Origin: Actinomycetota bacterium
GTDB taxonomy: Bacteria > Actinomycetota > Acidimicrobiia > Acidimicrobiales > Ilumatobacteraceae
DNA length: 64,000 nucleotides
Assembly (NCBI GenBank): GCA_016213625.1
Contig: JACQZZ010000010.1
Location: 1 to 64,000 of the forward strand
Direction of reading: 5' to 3'
This document shows, piece after piece, positions 52,320-61,226 of the stretch (the stretch's first letter is position 1; every line of letters begins with the position of its first letter). Below the pieces are notes generated by a model. It saw nothing but the letters and a program-made list of their open reading frames with translations, ran no database searches and was not told where the DNA came from. Both the position numbers and the translations under genes were made by a program.

Positions 52320-53195
52320 TCAGACGACGAGCATCACCGTGGTGGCCACCGACAACACGGCGATGGCCGCAGGCGTCGCCCAGCTCATCCAGCGCGGGAA
52401 CGGCCGCCACGTGGGCGCGAGCAGCACCCAGCCACAGATGGCGCCACCGATGGCGCCACCGACGTGGCCCCCGACCGAGATGCCACTGATGGTGAAGGTG
52501 AGCACCAGGTTCAGCACCAGAGTGGTGCCGATGCCGGTGCTGAACACGTTGACGCCACGCCGGTGCAGCCCGACCGCGGCGCAGGCCATGAGGCCGAAGA
52601 CCGCGCCCGACGCGCCACCCGTGAGGCCGCCGCCGTCGACGATGATGACACCGAGCGAACCGGCGAGCAGGCTGGCGAAGTAGACGGCGGCGGTGCGGCC
52701 ACTGCCGAGCGCTCGCTCGAGGAGCATGCCCAGTTGGTAGAGCAGGAGCATGTTCATGCCCACGTGGAAGAAGCCGAAGTGGATGAAGCCGGAGGTGACC
52801 AACCGGTACCACTGATCAGGTGGGATCACCCCGGTACCGTCCCAGTTGATGACCCTGCCTTCGAGGATGGCCTTGCTGAGGCCGAGGTTGGCGTGCCACT
52901 CGGTGATGCTGCCGCGGAACGCCGCCGGGTCGGCGAGCCCCATCAGCACGAACACCGCGACGTTGATGCCGATGAGCCCGAACGTGACCGGCGCCAACAC
53001 GCGCGACGACGCCAGCTTCACGCGTGTGTTCACATCGGGTCGGGCGGCCTTCGCGCAGTCGATGCAGTGCGAACCCACCGACGCCTGCACCAGGCAGTCG
53101 GAACATGCCGGCTTGCCGCATCGGGTGCAGCTACGGCCGCCCTCGCGATCCGGGTGTCGGTAACAGCGCGGACCGACGGGCGGCGGGAGCGACAC
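52320..53195 (-). CDS. Rhomboid family intramembrane serine protease with N-terminal zinc finger
   Basis: A 291-residue polytopic protein. Residues 12-50 form a B-box-like zinc finger (CYRHPDREGGRSCTRCGKPACSDC, then HCIDCAK). The rhomboid core has the catalytic serine in TGGASGAVFG (Ser196) and histidine in SVGGHVGG (His244), with HFGFFHVGMNM before them. It cleaves transmembrane helices. TAGCCT lies 7 nt before the GTG start. A CPBP-like protease gene lies 42 bp upstream on the same strand. Confidence 0.92.
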   Translation of the reverse strand: MSLPPPVGPRCYRHPDREGGRSCTRCGKPACSDCLVQASVGSHCIDCAKAARPDVNTRVKLASSRVLAPVTFGLIGINVAVFVLMGLADPAAFRGSITEWHANLGLSKAILEGRVINWDGTGVIPPDQWYRLVTSGFIHFGFFHVGMNMLLLYQLGMLLERALGSGRTAAVYFASLLAGSLGVIIVDGGGLTGGASGAVFGLMACAAVGLHRRGVNVFSTGIGTTLVLNLVLTFTISGISVGGHVGGAIGGAICGWVLLAPTWRPFPRWMSWATPAAIAVLSVATTVMLVV

Positions 53196-53237
53196 GGCGA
53201 GAAGGCTACCGAGTGGCGCTGCGCTGACGGCGGTGGC

Positions 53238-53879
53238 TCAGACGAACGCCTCGTACGTGACGGCGACGAGCACCAGCACGACGATGAACCCGTTGTAGAC
53301 GGTGTGGGCGCGGGTGGACTCGAGCGTGGCCTCGCGACGCGACGGGCTGCGGTGCCACGACCGCAGATACACCGCCATGAAGTACGCGCCGCCCAGCGAC
53401 AGCGCGAGCGCGGCACCGATGGGAATGCCGATGATCGCGTGCACGAGGCCGAACTGGAGCACCTTGAACACCCGCCGGGGCCACGACCAGCGTTCGGCTC
53501 CGAGACGGAAGAGCCGCTCCTCGGCGTACGCGAACAACGGCAGGGCCGGCAGCAGCAGGCACATGAACACCATCGGGATGATCCACTCCCACGCCGTGCC
53601 GACGGTGGTGTCGGATGATCCGAACACCGGGTTGCCGTCGCCGCCGAACGCGCTCCACCATCCCCAGCTCAACGCCGGCACCGACATCAACACCGTGGCC
53701 GCGGTCAACACGATGGGCAGCACGAACGGCACGGGCCACACGTGTCGCCAACGGATGCCACGCACGACATCGACCACCAGCAGCTTCCCCGACGCGCTGC
53801 GCGACGTGCGCAGGCCGGAGACGAGCCGGACTCCCATGAAGCCGAGCACCGCGTAGGTGACGATGTCGGCGAGGCGCAT
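53238..53879 (-). CDS. CPBP-like intramembrane metalloprotease, divergent
   Basis: A 213-residue membrane protein with about five segments. It carries CPBP (CAAX protease/Abi) motifs: EExxxR at Glu120-Glu121 to Arg125 (AEERLFR), FGLVH, and HTVYN. The spacing is compact and the family signal otherwise weak, so this is a tentative call. If active it would be a zinc-dependent intramembrane protease. It lies 5 bp after the PAS-GGDEF-EAL gene and 42 bp before the rhomboid gene on the same strand, so all three may share a transcript. Confidence 0.6.
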   Translation of the reverse strand: MRLADIVTYAVLGFMGVRLVSGLRTSRSASGKLLVVDVVRGIRWRHVWPVPFVLPIVLTAATVLMSVPALSWGWWSAFGGDGNPVFGSSDTTVGTAWEWIIPMVFMCLLLPALPLFAYAEERLFRLGAERWSWPRRVFKVLQFGLVHAIIGIPIGAALALSLGGAYFMAVYLRSWHRSPSRREATLESTRAHTVYNGFIVVLVLVAVTYEAFV

Positions 53880-53884
53880 GGCCC

Positions 53885-55933
53885 CTATCGTCGCGCGCGA
53901 CTGGCGAAAAGATCCGCCGGGGTGGGCTCACCGAGCAGGTGTCCCTGCACGAGGTCGCAGCCGAGCACCCGCAAGCGACGCAATTGGTCGGCCGACGTGA
54001 CCCACTCGGCCACCACTTGCATGTCCAACGCGTGGGCGAGCTGGATGATGGCCCGCACGATGGGATCGTCGTCGCCGCTCGTGCCCAGCATGCGGGCGAC
54101 CGTGCCGTCGAGCTTCAGCACGTCGGCTTCGCACGTGCGCAGCGCAGTGAGCGACGAGATGCCGGTGCCGAAGCTGTCGAGGGCCAGTTGCACGCCGAAC
54201 CGACGCAGCGCCTGCAGCGAACGGAGGCTGCCCGGCTGCTGATCGTTCAGCGTGTCTTCGTCGAAGTCGAACGTGAGCTGGTGCGGGCTGAGCTCCATCT
54301 GGCGTACGGTGGCGAGCACACGCTCGACGAAGGTGCCCTCGGCCAGTTGCCGGGCAGCGACGTTGATGTGCACGCTGAAGCTGCGGTCGACCAGGCCGGC
54401 GTCGAGCCATGCTCGGGTGTCGAGACACGCCTGGCGAGTGACCCAGTCGCCGATGGGCACGATGGCACCCGATTCCTCGGCGAGGTGCAGGAACTGCGCG
54501 GGCAGCAGCGTGCCGCGCTCGGGGTGGTCCCAACGCAGCAGCGCCTCGGCGCCGGCGATGCGGCTGCTGTGCGTGCTGATGATGGGCTGGTAGGCGAGCC
54601 GCAACTGACCGGCGGCGAGCGCGCGTTCGAGTTCGCCGCCGAGTTCTTTGTGCTTGCGCGACTCGGCGCGCATGGCGTCGGTGTACAGCTCGCTGCGGCT
54701 CCGGCCCCGGCGCTTCGCCTGGTACATGGCGATGTCGGCGTTGCGCAGCAGATCCACGGCCGCTTCCGAGGCGCTCATACCTTCGATGTGGTGGGGCGAG
54801 GCGACGGCCACGCCGATGCTGACCGACAATTCGATCTCGACGCCGTTGAGCATGATGCGTCCGCTCAGCGAGTGGCGGATGCGCTCGGCCAGATCCAGCG
54901 CCGTGTGTTCGTCGATGCCGCCGTCGCACAGCACCACGAACTCGTCGCCACCGATGCGGGCCACCACGTCGGAGGGGCGCGTGGCGTGCATGATGCGGGT
55001 GGCCACCTGGGTGAGCAGCGCATCGCCCACCTCGTGACCGACCGTGTCGTTGACGTCCTTCAGGCGATCGACGTCCATGAACAGGATGGCGGCGTTGTTG
55101 CGGGTGCCGCGGATGCCGTCGAGCGCGTCGGCCGCCGTACGCAACAGCAGGAGGCGGTTGGGCAGCCCGGTGAGCGGATCGTGGTTGGCCTGGCGCGTGA
55201 GTTCGCTCTGCAGGTGCTTGGTGGCGGTGATGTCGCGAGCGACACCACCCCAGTACTCGACGATGCCGTCGGCGGACCGGTGCATGACCAGGTCGACGTC
55301 GAGCGTGCGCTCGAGTCCGTCGGGCCCGCGGAAGCCGACCTCGCCGGACCACTGGCTGGTGGCCGAGGCGTGCATCACCTCGCGCGGCACCTGGTCGCGG
55401 ATGGCCTGCAGCAAACCGCGAGCGGCAGGGTCGCGCACCAGATCGATCTCGGCCTCCACACCGAACATGCGGCGCGCGGCGGCGTTGGTGTACACGGGCG
55501 AGCCGTTGCGGTCGAGGATGATGACGGCGTCGTCGGTGGCGCCGACCACGCCTTCGAGGCGATCGAGCAACAGGGTCTGGGCGACATGCTCGGTGTGGTC
55601 GAGCGCGCTGCCGGCGTACCCGGAGATACGCCCGGTGATGTCGCGCACGGCCGTGGCGTCGATGCGAACCCAGGTCATGCGGCCCTCGCCGTGCCACACC
55701 CTGAACTCGACCTGGATGTCGCCGTCACCCTCCGTGGCCCTGCGCCACGCGAGTTCGGCGGTGGCGCGATCGCCGGGGTGAGCGTTCGACCACGGCGGCA
55801 TGCCGACCGCGGAACCACCCGTACCCAGCACGAGCGCGCCAAATGCTGCGTTGGCCGCGGTGACGCGACCCTCGCGGTCGGCTTGGAACAAGCCCACCGG
55901 CAGCGAAGGGAGCAACTCGTTGATGTCCGCCAT
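53885..55933 (-). CDS. PAS-PAS-GGDEF-EAL cyclic-di-GMP protein
   Basis: A 682-residue protein with two PAS domains (about 5-115 and 130-240), GGDEF (240-410, signature at 328-332 intact) and EAL (430-675). The EAL motif starts at Glu463 (EALLRW). Other EAL positions deviate: the usual DDFGTG reads DSFGTG (Asp586-Ser587), the ExTE motif reads DFDED, and EGVE reads EWVT. So diguanylate cyclase activity is likely and phosphodiesterase activity uncertain. AAGAAT lies 8 nt before the ATG. No membrane segment. Confidence 0.92.
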   Translation of the reverse strand: MADINELLPSLPVGLFQADREGRVTAANAAFGALVLGTGGSAVGMPPWSNAHPGDRATAELAWRRATEGDGDIQVEFRVWHGEGRMTWVRIDATAVRDITGRISGYAGSALDHTEHVAQTLLLDRLEGVVGATDDAVIILDRNGSPVYTNAAARRMFGVEAEIDLVRDPAARGLLQAIRDQVPREVMHASATSQWSGEVGFRGPDGLERTLDVDLVMHRSADGIVEYWGGVARDITATKHLQSELTRQANHDPLTGLPNRLLLLRTAADALDGIRGTRNNAAILFMDVDRLKDVNDTVGHEVGDALLTQVATRIMHATRPSDVVARIGGDEFVVLCDGGIDEHTALDLAERIRHSLSGRIMLNGVEIELSVSIGVAVASPHHIEGMSASEAAVDLLRNADIAMYQAKRRGRSRSELYTDAMRAESRKHKELGGELERALAAGQLRLAYQPIISTHSSRIAGAEALLRWDHPERGTLLPAQFLHLAEESGAIVPIGDWVTRQACLDTRAWLDAGLVDRSFSVHINVAARQLAEGTFVERVLATVRQMELSPHQLTFDFDEDTLNDQQPGSLRSLQALRRFGVQLALDSFGTGISSLTALRTCEADVLKLDGTVARMLGTSGDDDPIVRAIIQLAHALDMQVVAEWVTSADQLRRLRVLGCDLVQGHLLGEPTPADLFASRARR

Positions 55934-55975
55934 CCTTACAAATTCTTGTAGGTGCGGAAGAGGTATCGGCCGCTG

Positions 55976-56632
55976 TCAGCCCCGGCTGAAGGTTCCGGTG
56001 ACGTTGGTCGATGCAATTTCCGCCGTACTGATGCCACTCGAGAATTCGTCACGGCCCGCACCGTCACCAAGTCCCGTCCGCTCACCAAGATAGTGCACGG
56101 TGACCTCATATGTGTGCGTCGAACCTGCAGGAGGGCACGGACCGGTGTAGGCGATGTCGCCCACGCCGTTGGTGGCCTGTACGGCTCCGAGGGGCACTTC
56201 GCCCTCGGCGAGGCCCGTGGAGGTGGGGTCCAGGCCGGCGATGGCCCAGTGGGCGAAGGTGGGCAGATCGAGATCGGTCATGGTGACGGCGATCTCCAGC
56301 GTGCCTTCGGGGGCAGCGCTCCAGGTGAGTGCCGGCGACGTGTTGGCCCCGTCGCAGGTGTACTGCGCATCGATGGCTCCGCCCTCGGCCCAGGGAGCCG
56401 TGAGCACGTACGGAGCGTCCGACGGTGGGATGGTCGCGGCGGTGGTGGGAGCCGTCGACTCGGGCGCATCGGTGTTGGCGGGGTCGACCACGGGATCCGT
56501 GGGCGGCGCCAACGTGCTGATGGATTGGTTCTGGTCGGGCTTGGCCTCGCGCAAGGTGCGGCCGTCGTCGCGGCAACCGGCGCTGACCATGACGAGGATG
56601 AAGGCGGTGGTGAGAAGGGCGACTCGGCGCAC
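55976..56632 (-). CDS. PEBP/YbhB family lipoprotein
   Basis: A 218-residue lipoprotein (lipobox MVSAGC at residue 20). A Thr/Pro linker precedes a phosphatidylethanolamine-binding domain with TDLDLPTFAHWAIAGL and YTGPCPPAGSTHTY, the two core motifs of the YbhB/Raf-kinase-inhibitor-like family. It likely binds a phosphoryl-headed ligand outside the membrane. TAGGCT lies 6 nt before the GTG start, back-to-back with the promoter of the next gene. Confidence 0.88.
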   Translation of the reverse strand: MRRVALLTTAFILVMVSAGCRDDGRTLREAKPDQNQSISTLAPPTDPVVDPANTDAPESTAPTTAATIPPSDAPYVLTAPWAEGGAIDAQYTCDGANTSPALTWSAAPEGTLEIAVTMTDLDLPTFAHWAIAGLDPTSTGLAEGEVPLGAVQATNGVGDIAYTGPCPPAGSTHTYEVTVHYLGERTGLGDGAGRDEFSSGISTAEIASTNVTGTFSRG

Positions 56633-56674
56633 CGCAGCAGCCTACGCATGGCGCTGCGTGGATATCGTGCAGGC

Positions 56675-57589
56675 GTGGATGCTCCGCTCAGCCTGCTCAC
56701 CCTGCACGCTCACCCCGACGACGAAGCCTCCAAAGGCGCCCCCACCCTGGCCAAGTACAAGGCCGAGGGTGTGCACACCGTGCTCGTGTGCTGCACCGGT
56801 GGGGAAGAGGGCGACCTGCAGAATCCGTCGTTGCGTGAACCCGGTCAGCCCTTCCACGGCCTGTCGGCCGACGAGGAGAAGGCGCTGCTCGCCGAGTTGC
56901 GCCCTGCCGAACTGGCCAGGTCGGCCGAGATCATCGGCTTCGACCGGGTCGTGATGCTCGGTTACCGCGACTCGGGCATGCTCGAGTCGCCGGCCAACGA
57001 GCATCCCGACTGCTTTCACATGGCGCCGCTCGACGAAGCCGTGGGGCGGCTGGTGGCCATCATCCGCCGTGAACGACCGCAGGTCATCATCACCTACGGC
57101 GATGATCAGCGCGGGTACCCGCACCCCGATCACGTGAAGGTGCACGACATCTCGTTGCCGGCGTTCGAACGCGCCGGCGACCCTGCTTGGTACCCCGAGG
57201 TGGGCGAGCCATGGCAGCCCTCGAAGCTGTACTACACGATGTGGTCGAAGGCGCGGCTGATGGCCGTGCACGAGGGCATGATCCGCCATCGCGGCGAGTC
57301 GCCGTACGAACAGGACTGGCTCGACCGTCCCGGCCAGGACCATCGCATCACCACCAAGATCGACGTGGGGGAGTACCTGTGGGCGCGAAGCGGGGCGTTG
57401 CGGGCCCACGCCACCCAGGTCGACCCGAGCGAACCGTGGTGGTTCGGGCTCACCGACACCCAACTGGCCGAGGTGTACCCGTGGGAGGACTGGATCCTCG
57501 CCCGGTCACTGGTGGGCACACCCGCCGAGGGGGTACTGGAGGACGACCTGTTCGCCGGCATCCGCAGCACCGTGGAGGCGCCCCGATGA
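56675..57589 (+). CDS. PIG-L deacetylase, mycothiol conjugate amidase-like
   Basis: A 304-residue zinc deacetylase. LHAHPDDEASKG at residues 10-21 gives metal ligands His13 and Asp16, and HPDHVKVHD the third. The SKARLMAVHEGMIRHRGESP region resembles Mca, which cleaves mycothiol S-conjugates for detoxification, rather than MshB. The GTG at 56675 is chosen because TATCGT ends 6 nt upstream; ATG 56648 would add 9 residues and lies before that element. A small coupled gene follows. Confidence 0.8.
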   Translation: MDAPLSLLTLHAHPDDEASKGAPTLAKYKAEGVHTVLVCCTGGEEGDLQNPSLREPGQPFHGLSADEEKALLAELRPAELARSAEIIGFDRVVMLGYRDSGMLESPANEHPDCFHMAPLDEAVGRLVAIIRRERPQVIITYGDDQRGYPHPDHVKVHDISLPAFERAGDPAWYPEVGEPWQPSKLYYTMWSKARLMAVHEGMIRHRGESPYEQDWLDRPGQDHRITTKIDVGEYLWARSGALRAHATQVDPSEPWWFGLTDTQLAEVYPWEDWILARSLVGTPAEGVLEDDLFAGIRSTVEAPR

Positions 57590-57813
57590 GCGTGCAGTAC
57601 CGGGTGGCGTTCGGCAAGAACGACGAGGCCGTCGAAGGGCCCGACGACGCCGCGGTGGTGGTCACCGTGCCGGCCGCCGATGCGGCGTTGCCGCCGGCCG
57701 TGGCGTTCATGCAGGGCAAGCTGAAGAGCACCGGCCCCACCGGCCCACTGTTCGATGCATTCGCCGACGGGTCGGCGGCGGCGGCGATCAGCCGGCTCGC
57801 ATCGCGTCCCTGA
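57586..57813 (+). CDS. Small hypothetical protein coupled to Mca-like gene
   Basis: A 75-residue acidic/Ala-rich protein; the ATG overlaps the stop of the Mca-like gene (ATGA). Sequence MSVQYRVAFGKNDEAVEGP and MQGKLKSTGPTGPLFDAFADG. It has no membrane segment. Its 3' end overlaps the convergent deacetylase by 26 bp. Tight coupling suggests it works with the amidase, but no family is recognised. Confidence 0.6.
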   Translation: MSVQYRVAFGKNDEAVEGPDDAAVVVTVPAADAALPPAVAFMQGKLKSTGPTGPLFDAFADGSAAAAISRLASRP

Positions 57814-58624
57814 GCGCCCGGTAGCCCACGGGCACGCAGCCCGAGTCCACCAGCAGGGTTCGCAGCGTGGCATCGGCCGTGACCAGATCGTGGTCGTCGA
57901 TCCACAGCTCGGCCGAGTCGGTGATGGCGCGTACCTCGGGCGTGTCGATCACCGGCTGCACGTGGATCTCCGTGACCCCGGGCTGCAGCGTGCGGATGGC
58001 GTCGTAGACGCGCTCGCGGCTGCCGGCCCGCCAGTCGTGATCGAAGTGGTCGGGAAACAGCACGCCTTCTTCCTGGGCCAGCCGCCGGAACGGGAAGCCG
58101 GCCTGCTCGGTCGTGATGGTGCTGGGCAGGCGAATGGGAAGGGCGAACTCGACGGCGAGTTCGAGGTACACGTCGAAGAACTCGGGGCGCAGGGTGATGG
58201 CCGACAGGTGCGGCGCCAGATGGGTGACGTCGATGCCCCATGCGATGGCGCGCTCGATCTGGGCGCGGCATTCGCGCAGCACCTCGGCGGGGTCGGCGTG
58301 CTGCCACAGGTCGTCGACGTCGCGGGGGAAGCCACCCTCGCCGGAGAGCAGCGTGGGGGCGTGGGTGATGGGCCCGAACCGGTAGGCCTCGTGCTCGCAG
58401 TTGAGCGTGAGGTGCACACCGATGTCGTCGGTGGGGAGGGCCTGCATGGCCGCGTGACGCGCCCACGGGGCGGGAACCATGATGCTGGCGCAGGTGGCCA
58501 CGCCGTGGCGGATGGCATCGAACACGCCCTCGTTGGCGGCGTGCGAGCTGCCGAGGTCGTCGCACGAGATGATGACCAGCCGGGTCTCGGCGGCGTACCC
58601 CAGGCGTTCGGCGAGCGTCGTCAC
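57788..58624 (-). CDS. YdjC/ChbG-type carbohydrate deacetylase-like protein
   Basis: A 278-residue YdjC-fold protein. Metal ligands are in IISCDDLGSSHAAN (adjacent Asp pair) and two His in DIGVHLTLNCEHEA and VTHLAPHLSAI. ChbG/YdjC enzymes remove acetyl groups from chitooligosaccharides or similar. Substrate here is unknown. TAGCGT ends 7 nt before the GTG start. The last 26 bp overlap the convergent small gene. Confidence 0.85.
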   Translation of the reverse strand: MTTLAERLGYAAETRLVIISCDDLGSSHAANEGVFDAIRHGVATCASIMVPAPWARHAAMQALPTDDIGVHLTLNCEHEAYRFGPITHAPTLLSGEGGFPRDVDDLWQHADPAEVLRECRAQIERAIAWGIDVTHLAPHLSAITLRPEFFDVYLELAVEFALPIRLPSTITTEQAGFPFRRLAQEEGVLFPDHFDHDWRAGSRERVYDAIRTLQPGVTEIHVQPVIDTPEVRAITDSAELWIDDHDLVTADATLRTLLVDSGCVPVGYRALRDAMRAG

Positions 58625-58634
58625 GGGCGGAACG

Positions 58635-59147
58635 CTATCCGGTGCACCCGGCCCAGAGACCGATGTCGTCGGCCTCGGCAGCGCGTGCCGCCACGACGAA
58701 CTCGTCGCTGTGCGCCACGTTCGGCGGAATGGTGAGCAACCGGGCGTACCCCTGACGAACGATCTGCAGGTTCACGAAGGTGCGGTCGGCCACGAGGTAG
58801 ACGTAGGCGAGGAGCCGGCCGTACTTGTCGCGTGGTTCCACGTCGCGCTCCAGACGCACCTCGGTGCCGACGGGCAGCAGCGACGCGGTGAACGCGCTGG
58901 CCTCTGGACCGAAGCACTGCACCGGCGTGTCGGGCTTCTTCGTCTCCGGGGTGTCGATGCCGATGAGCCGCACCTTCTCGTTCGTGCCGTTGACCATCAC
59001 GCTGATGGTGTCGCCGTCGGTGACCTTCACCACGGTGGCATTGCCCCACGACGCGCTGCTGGGCGCGTGCGTGGTGCACGCGCCCAGCAGGATCAGGCCC
59101 AGTACGAGTGAGCCCAGTACGAGTGGGCCCAGGACGAAACGTCGCAT
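58635..59147 (-). CDS. Secreted SNase-like nuclease lipoprotein
   Basis: A 170-residue staphylococcal nuclease domain after a lipobox signal (LILLGAC). Active-site residues are in VTDGDTISV, RLIGIDTPE and PRDKYGRLLAY. A Ca2+-dependent nuclease is expected on the outer face of the membrane. The signal peptide contains VLGPLVLGSLVLG, coded by a 15-bp DNA repeat at 59096-59137. The start is ATG 59147; GTG 59150 directly before it would add one residue. Confidence 0.88.
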   Translation of the reverse strand: MRRFVLGPLVLGSLVLGLILLGACTTHAPSSASWGNATVVKVTDGDTISVMVNGTNEKVRLIGIDTPETKKPDTPVQCFGPEASAFTASLLPVGTEVRLERDVEPRDKYGRLLAYVYLVADRTFVNLQIVRQGYARLLTIPPNVAHSDEFVVAARAAEADDIGLWAGCTG

Positions 59148-59181
59148 CACGCCGTTCTATCGGCGCGACGAGTGGTTGTGC

Positions 59182-60360
59182 CTAGAGGCGTTCGATGATG
59201 GTGCCGGTGCCGAGACCGCCACCGCAGCACATGCTGATGAGGCCGTAGCGGCCACCCGAGCGCTCGAGCTCGTACAGCGCCTTGGTGATGAGGAATCCGC
59301 CGGTGCCGCCGAGGGGGTGGCCGAGGGCGATGGCGCCGCCGTTGGGGTTCACCTTCTCGGGGTTGGCGCCGACTTCCTTCTGCCAGGCGAGCACGACCGA
59401 GGCGAAGGCCTCGTTGATCTCGAACACATCGATGTCGTCGATGGACAGGCCGGTGCGGCCGAGCAGACGATGCGTGGCGTCGATGGGGCCGGTGAGCATG
59501 AGCACGGGGTCCACGCCCACGTTGCACGAGTCGACGATGCGGGCGCGGGGCTTCAGGCCCAACGCCGCTGCCTTCTCCTCGGTCATCAGCAGCACGGCCG
59601 AGGCGCCGTCGCTGATCTGCGACGAGTTGCCGGCGGTGTGCACGCCGTTCTCGCGGCCGACCGGCTTCAGGGACGCGAGCTTCTCGAGCGTGGTCTCGCG
59701 CAGGCCTTCGTCGCGGTCGACGGTGTGGAACGTGTCGGCCGGGCTGCCGTCCTCGTTGCGGTCGGGTGCCTGCACGGTGACGTACTGGCCGGAGAAGCGG
59801 TCTTCCTTCCAGGCCTGGGCAGCGAGCTGCTGGCTGCGGAAGCCGAACGCGTCGGTGTCCTCGCGGGTGATGCCCCACTTGTCGGCGATGCGCTCGGCAC
59901 CCTCGAACTGCGAGGTCATCTCGTACTGCTCGAAGTAGGTCTTCGGGATCGGGATGCCCAGGCCGAGCGCCTTGTTGCCGCCGACACCGATGGGGATGCG
60001 GCTCATCACTTCCACGCCGCAGGCGAGGGCCACGTCGACCACGCCGCTGCCCACGAGGGCGCCGGCCAGGTTGGTGGCCTGCTGGCTGCTGCCGCACTGC
60101 GTGTCGACCGTGGTGGCGGCGGTGGTGAGAGGGAGGCCGGCGCTCAGCCACGCGGTGCGCGTGACGTTGAACGCCTGCTCGCCCACCTGGCTGACGCAGC
60201 CGCCGATGACCTGATCGATCTGCGCCGGGTCGATGCCGGTGCGGTCGACGATGGCCTTCTGGACGGTGGCGAGCACCTCGGCGGGGTGCATGGTGGACAG
60301 GCCGCCGTTGCGCTTGCCGATGGGCGTGCGCACGGCGTCGACGATGACGATGTTGCTCAT
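59182..60360 (-). CDS. Acetyl-CoA acetyltransferase (thiolase)
   Basis: A 392-residue thiolase. The nucleophile Cys89 is in DTQCGSSQQA; GGAIALGHPLGGTG and the C-terminal CCGGGLGTG complete the active site. It makes or splits beta-ketoacyl-CoA. The close relatives in actinobacteria serve fatty-acid or steroid breakdown; the exact role cannot be told. TAGGCT ends 6 nt before the ATG. No other beta-oxidation gene is adjacent. Confidence 0.93.
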   Translation of the reverse strand: MSNIVIVDAVRTPIGKRNGGLSTMHPAEVLATVQKAIVDRTGIDPAQIDQVIGGCVSQVGEQAFNVTRTAWLSAGLPLTTAATTVDTQCGSSQQATNLAGALVGSGVVDVALACGVEVMSRIPIGVGGNKALGLGIPIPKTYFEQYEMTSQFEGAERIADKWGITREDTDAFGFRSQQLAAQAWKEDRFSGQYVTVQAPDRNEDGSPADTFHTVDRDEGLRETTLEKLASLKPVGRENGVHTAGNSSQISDGASAVLLMTEEKAAALGLKPRARIVDSCNVGVDPVLMLTGPIDATHRLLGRTGLSIDDIDVFEINEAFASVVLAWQKEVGANPEKVNPNGGAIALGHPLGGTGGFLITKALYELERSGGRYGLISMCCGGGLGTGTIIERL

Positions 60361-60366
60361 GGCCGC

Positions 60367-60376
60367 AGCCTACGGT
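60367..60376. promoter_or_regulatory. Back-to-back -10 elements for thiolase and nudC
   Basis: AGCCTACGGT holds TAGGCT on the minus strand (6 nt before the thiolase) and TACGGT (60371-60376) on the plus strand, 7 nt before nudC. The TA at 60371-60372 is shared. Confidence 0.5.
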
Positions 60377-60383
60377 GGCGGTC

Positions 60384-61151
60384 ATGTCCGCCTTCAACCC
60401 TGCGTTGCGTCCCGCTGACGGGGCCAGCGAGCACCGCTACATCCATGTCATCGGCTCGTCGGTGTTCGTCGACGACCGGCCCGGCGACGACGGCTGGGCC
60501 GTGCACGTCCTCGGCATGCTCGGCGATCAGGCGTGCTGGGGTGTCGACGTGCCGCACGGCGAGGATCCGTCGTACGGCGCTGCCACCGATCTGTACTCGT
60601 ACTACGGCCGCGCGGGCGAGGTCGACTGGCTCATCGCCGGCCGCGCCGTGCAATTGGTGGAGTGGGCGCGCACGCACCGTTACTGCGGTCGCTGCGGCAC
60701 CGAGACGGTGTCGCTCGACGGCGAACGTGCGATGAAGTGTCCGGCGTGTGCACTGCTCGCCTTTCCGCGCCTCGCGCCGGCGATGATCACGCTCGTCACC
60801 CGCGGCGACGAGGCGCTCCTCGCTCGGGGTGTCGCGTTCCGTGCTCCGATGTACTCGTGCCTCGCCGGCTTCGTCGAGCCGGGCGAGTCGCTCGAGGGTG
60901 CGGTGGTGCGCGAGGTGCGCGAAGAAGTCGGTGTCGAAGTCACCAACGTGCGATACCAAGGCAGCCAGCCATGGCCGTTCCCGCACAGTCTGATGGTGGG
61001 TTTCCGTGCCGACTGGGCGAGTGGCGACATCGTGTGCGACCCCACCGAGATCCTCGACGCGCAGTGGTACACACGCGACAACTTGCCGCCCATTCCACCC
61101 GCCATCAGCATCGCGAGGAAGCTCATCGACGCCTGGCTCGCCGAGGGCTGA
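60384..61151 (+). CDS. nudC: NAD(+) diphosphatase NudC
   Basis: A 255-residue Nudix hydrolase. A zinc ribbon (YCGRCGTET, then KCPACALLAFPR) precedes the Nudix box GFVEPGESLEGAVVREVREEVG, and SQPWPFPHSLM is the NudC-specific motif. It cleaves NAD(H) and can remove NAD caps from RNA. The start is ATG 60384 with TACGGT 7 nt upstream. A hairpin follows at 61164. Confidence 0.93.
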   Translation: MSAFNPALRPADGASEHRYIHVIGSSVFVDDRPGDDGWAVHVLGMLGDQACWGVDVPHGEDPSYGAATDLYSYYGRAGEVDWLIAGRAVQLVEWARTHRYCGRCGTETVSLDGERAMKCPACALLAFPRLAPAMITLVTRGDEALLARGVAFRAPMYSCLAGFVEPGESLEGAVVREVREEVGVEVTNVRYQGSQPWPFPHSLMVGFRADWASGDIVCDPTEILDAQWYTRDNLPPIPPAISIARKLIDAWLAEG

Positions 61152-61163
61152 TCGCGGCTTGTG

Positions 61164-61177
61164 CTCCCTCGCGGGAG
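61164..61177. terminator. Short hairpin after nudC
   Basis: CTCCC-TCGC-GGGAG at 61164-61177 lies 12 bp after the nudC stop. No U-run. A weak terminator or attenuator is possible. Confidence 0.4.
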
Positions 61178-61226
61178 GGCGCACACTGAGGTCGAGAAGC
61201 GAACCCACTTCCGTGAGGGGGTCGTC

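Noticed and set aside
56648-56674. Alternative start ATG 56648 for the Mca-like gene
   Set aside because: It lies upstream of the TATCGT element that fits the GTG at 56675, and the extra residues do not resemble the family.
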